A stretch of DNA of 64,000 nt from Mermis nigrescens (lineage: Eukaryota; Nematoda; Enoplea; Mermithida; Mermithidae). The translations under genes and the position numbers were made by a program. The notes beneath the pieces were generated by a model, which saw only the letters and a list, made by a program, of their open reading frames with translations, searched no databases and was not told the DNA's origin. The number at the start of each line of letters is the position of its first letter. Position 1 is the stretch's first letter. Location: contig JAVLUZ010000814.1 of NCBI GenBank assembly GCA_036768485.1, positions 62,001 to 126,000 of the forward strand, read 5' to 3'. Of this stretch, positions 63,846-64,000 are shown in pieces.

Positions 63846-64000
63846 CACGTTTTTTTGTATTCGGCAAAGATTTTTCCCGATGTACAAAGACTTTCGGGAC
63901 CGTCTTTGTGGATGTACAAAGATTTTCGGGACGACAAAAACCACAAAAAAGGTCTGATATTCGCAAAAATTTTCGGCGCGAGGAATTGTGTGTCCTATAT
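63846..64000 (-). mobile_element. Family 2 MITE, runs off the window
   Basis: Starts CACGTTTTTTTGTATTCGGC. The first 155 bp are present, including tgtacaaagacttt and a GGCGCGA start of the palindrome. Confidence 0.75.

Overview
This is an animal (eukaryotic) genomic window, most likely from an invertebrate. It is AT-rich, has no operons, and almost all of it is transposable elements (TEs) nested inside one another. The coding potential I can recognise is TE-derived: a mariner transposase, a Ty3/gypsy-type gag-pol with two extra ORFs, a 5'-truncated non-LTR retrotransposon, and a shrunken hAT transposase ORF. The only candidate host coding sequence is one 123-bp exon-like block at 4114-4236. 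I cannot name the species.

Layout. 1-5.3 kb: small MITEs with 8-bp target-site duplications (TSDs) around the possible exon. 5.3-16.9 kb: a foldback-like inverted repeat whose arms (about 5285-7740 and 14555-16887) are diverged tandem repeats. Its interior holds two larger hAT-type elements (8192-9776, 10655-13237), and a tRNA-derived SINE sits in the right arm. 16.9-23.9 kb: a TIR element split by a hAT-type element (17747-19718), which itself contains a TIR element carrying a tRNA-like sequence. More MITEs follow. 24.0-25.3 kb: mariner with an intact 358-aa transposase ORF.

26.3-40.4 kb: the centrepiece, an LTR retrotransposon with gag, protease, RT, RNase H and integrase. In the env position it carries a 943-aa ORF with a complete-looking DEDDy 3'-5' exonuclease domain, overlapped by a 445-aa Gln/Arg-rich ORF. 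A consensus-like 3' splice site lies just before the exonuclease ORF, suggesting expression from a spliced subgenomic RNA as for env genes. The element looks damaged by frame changes and a truncated 3' LTR. 40.7-42.0 kb: a related solo LTR with a 4-bp TSD.

42.6-55 kb: a second tRNA-bearing TIR element, then an 8.7-kb nested hAT-like complex containing a 4.5-kb hAT-type element, a pogo-like element, long hairpin arms, 20-bp tandem repeats and a BED-finger/hAT-dimerisation mini-ORF. A further hAT-type element follows, enclosing a LINE 3' end. 55-64 kb: two GC-rich VNTRs in opposite orientation, a minisatellite split by a second copy of the 2.5-kb hAT-type element, a satellite rich in GCGCTTCGCGC palindromes, and more MITEs.

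Five of the larger elements have similar termini (near CAGTGATCGGACCG), 8-bp TSDs and subterminal GC-rich hexamer arrays that differ between families. They look like sister families of one hAT lineage. All boundaries, TSDs and homologies were read by eye. No alignment or database search was run.
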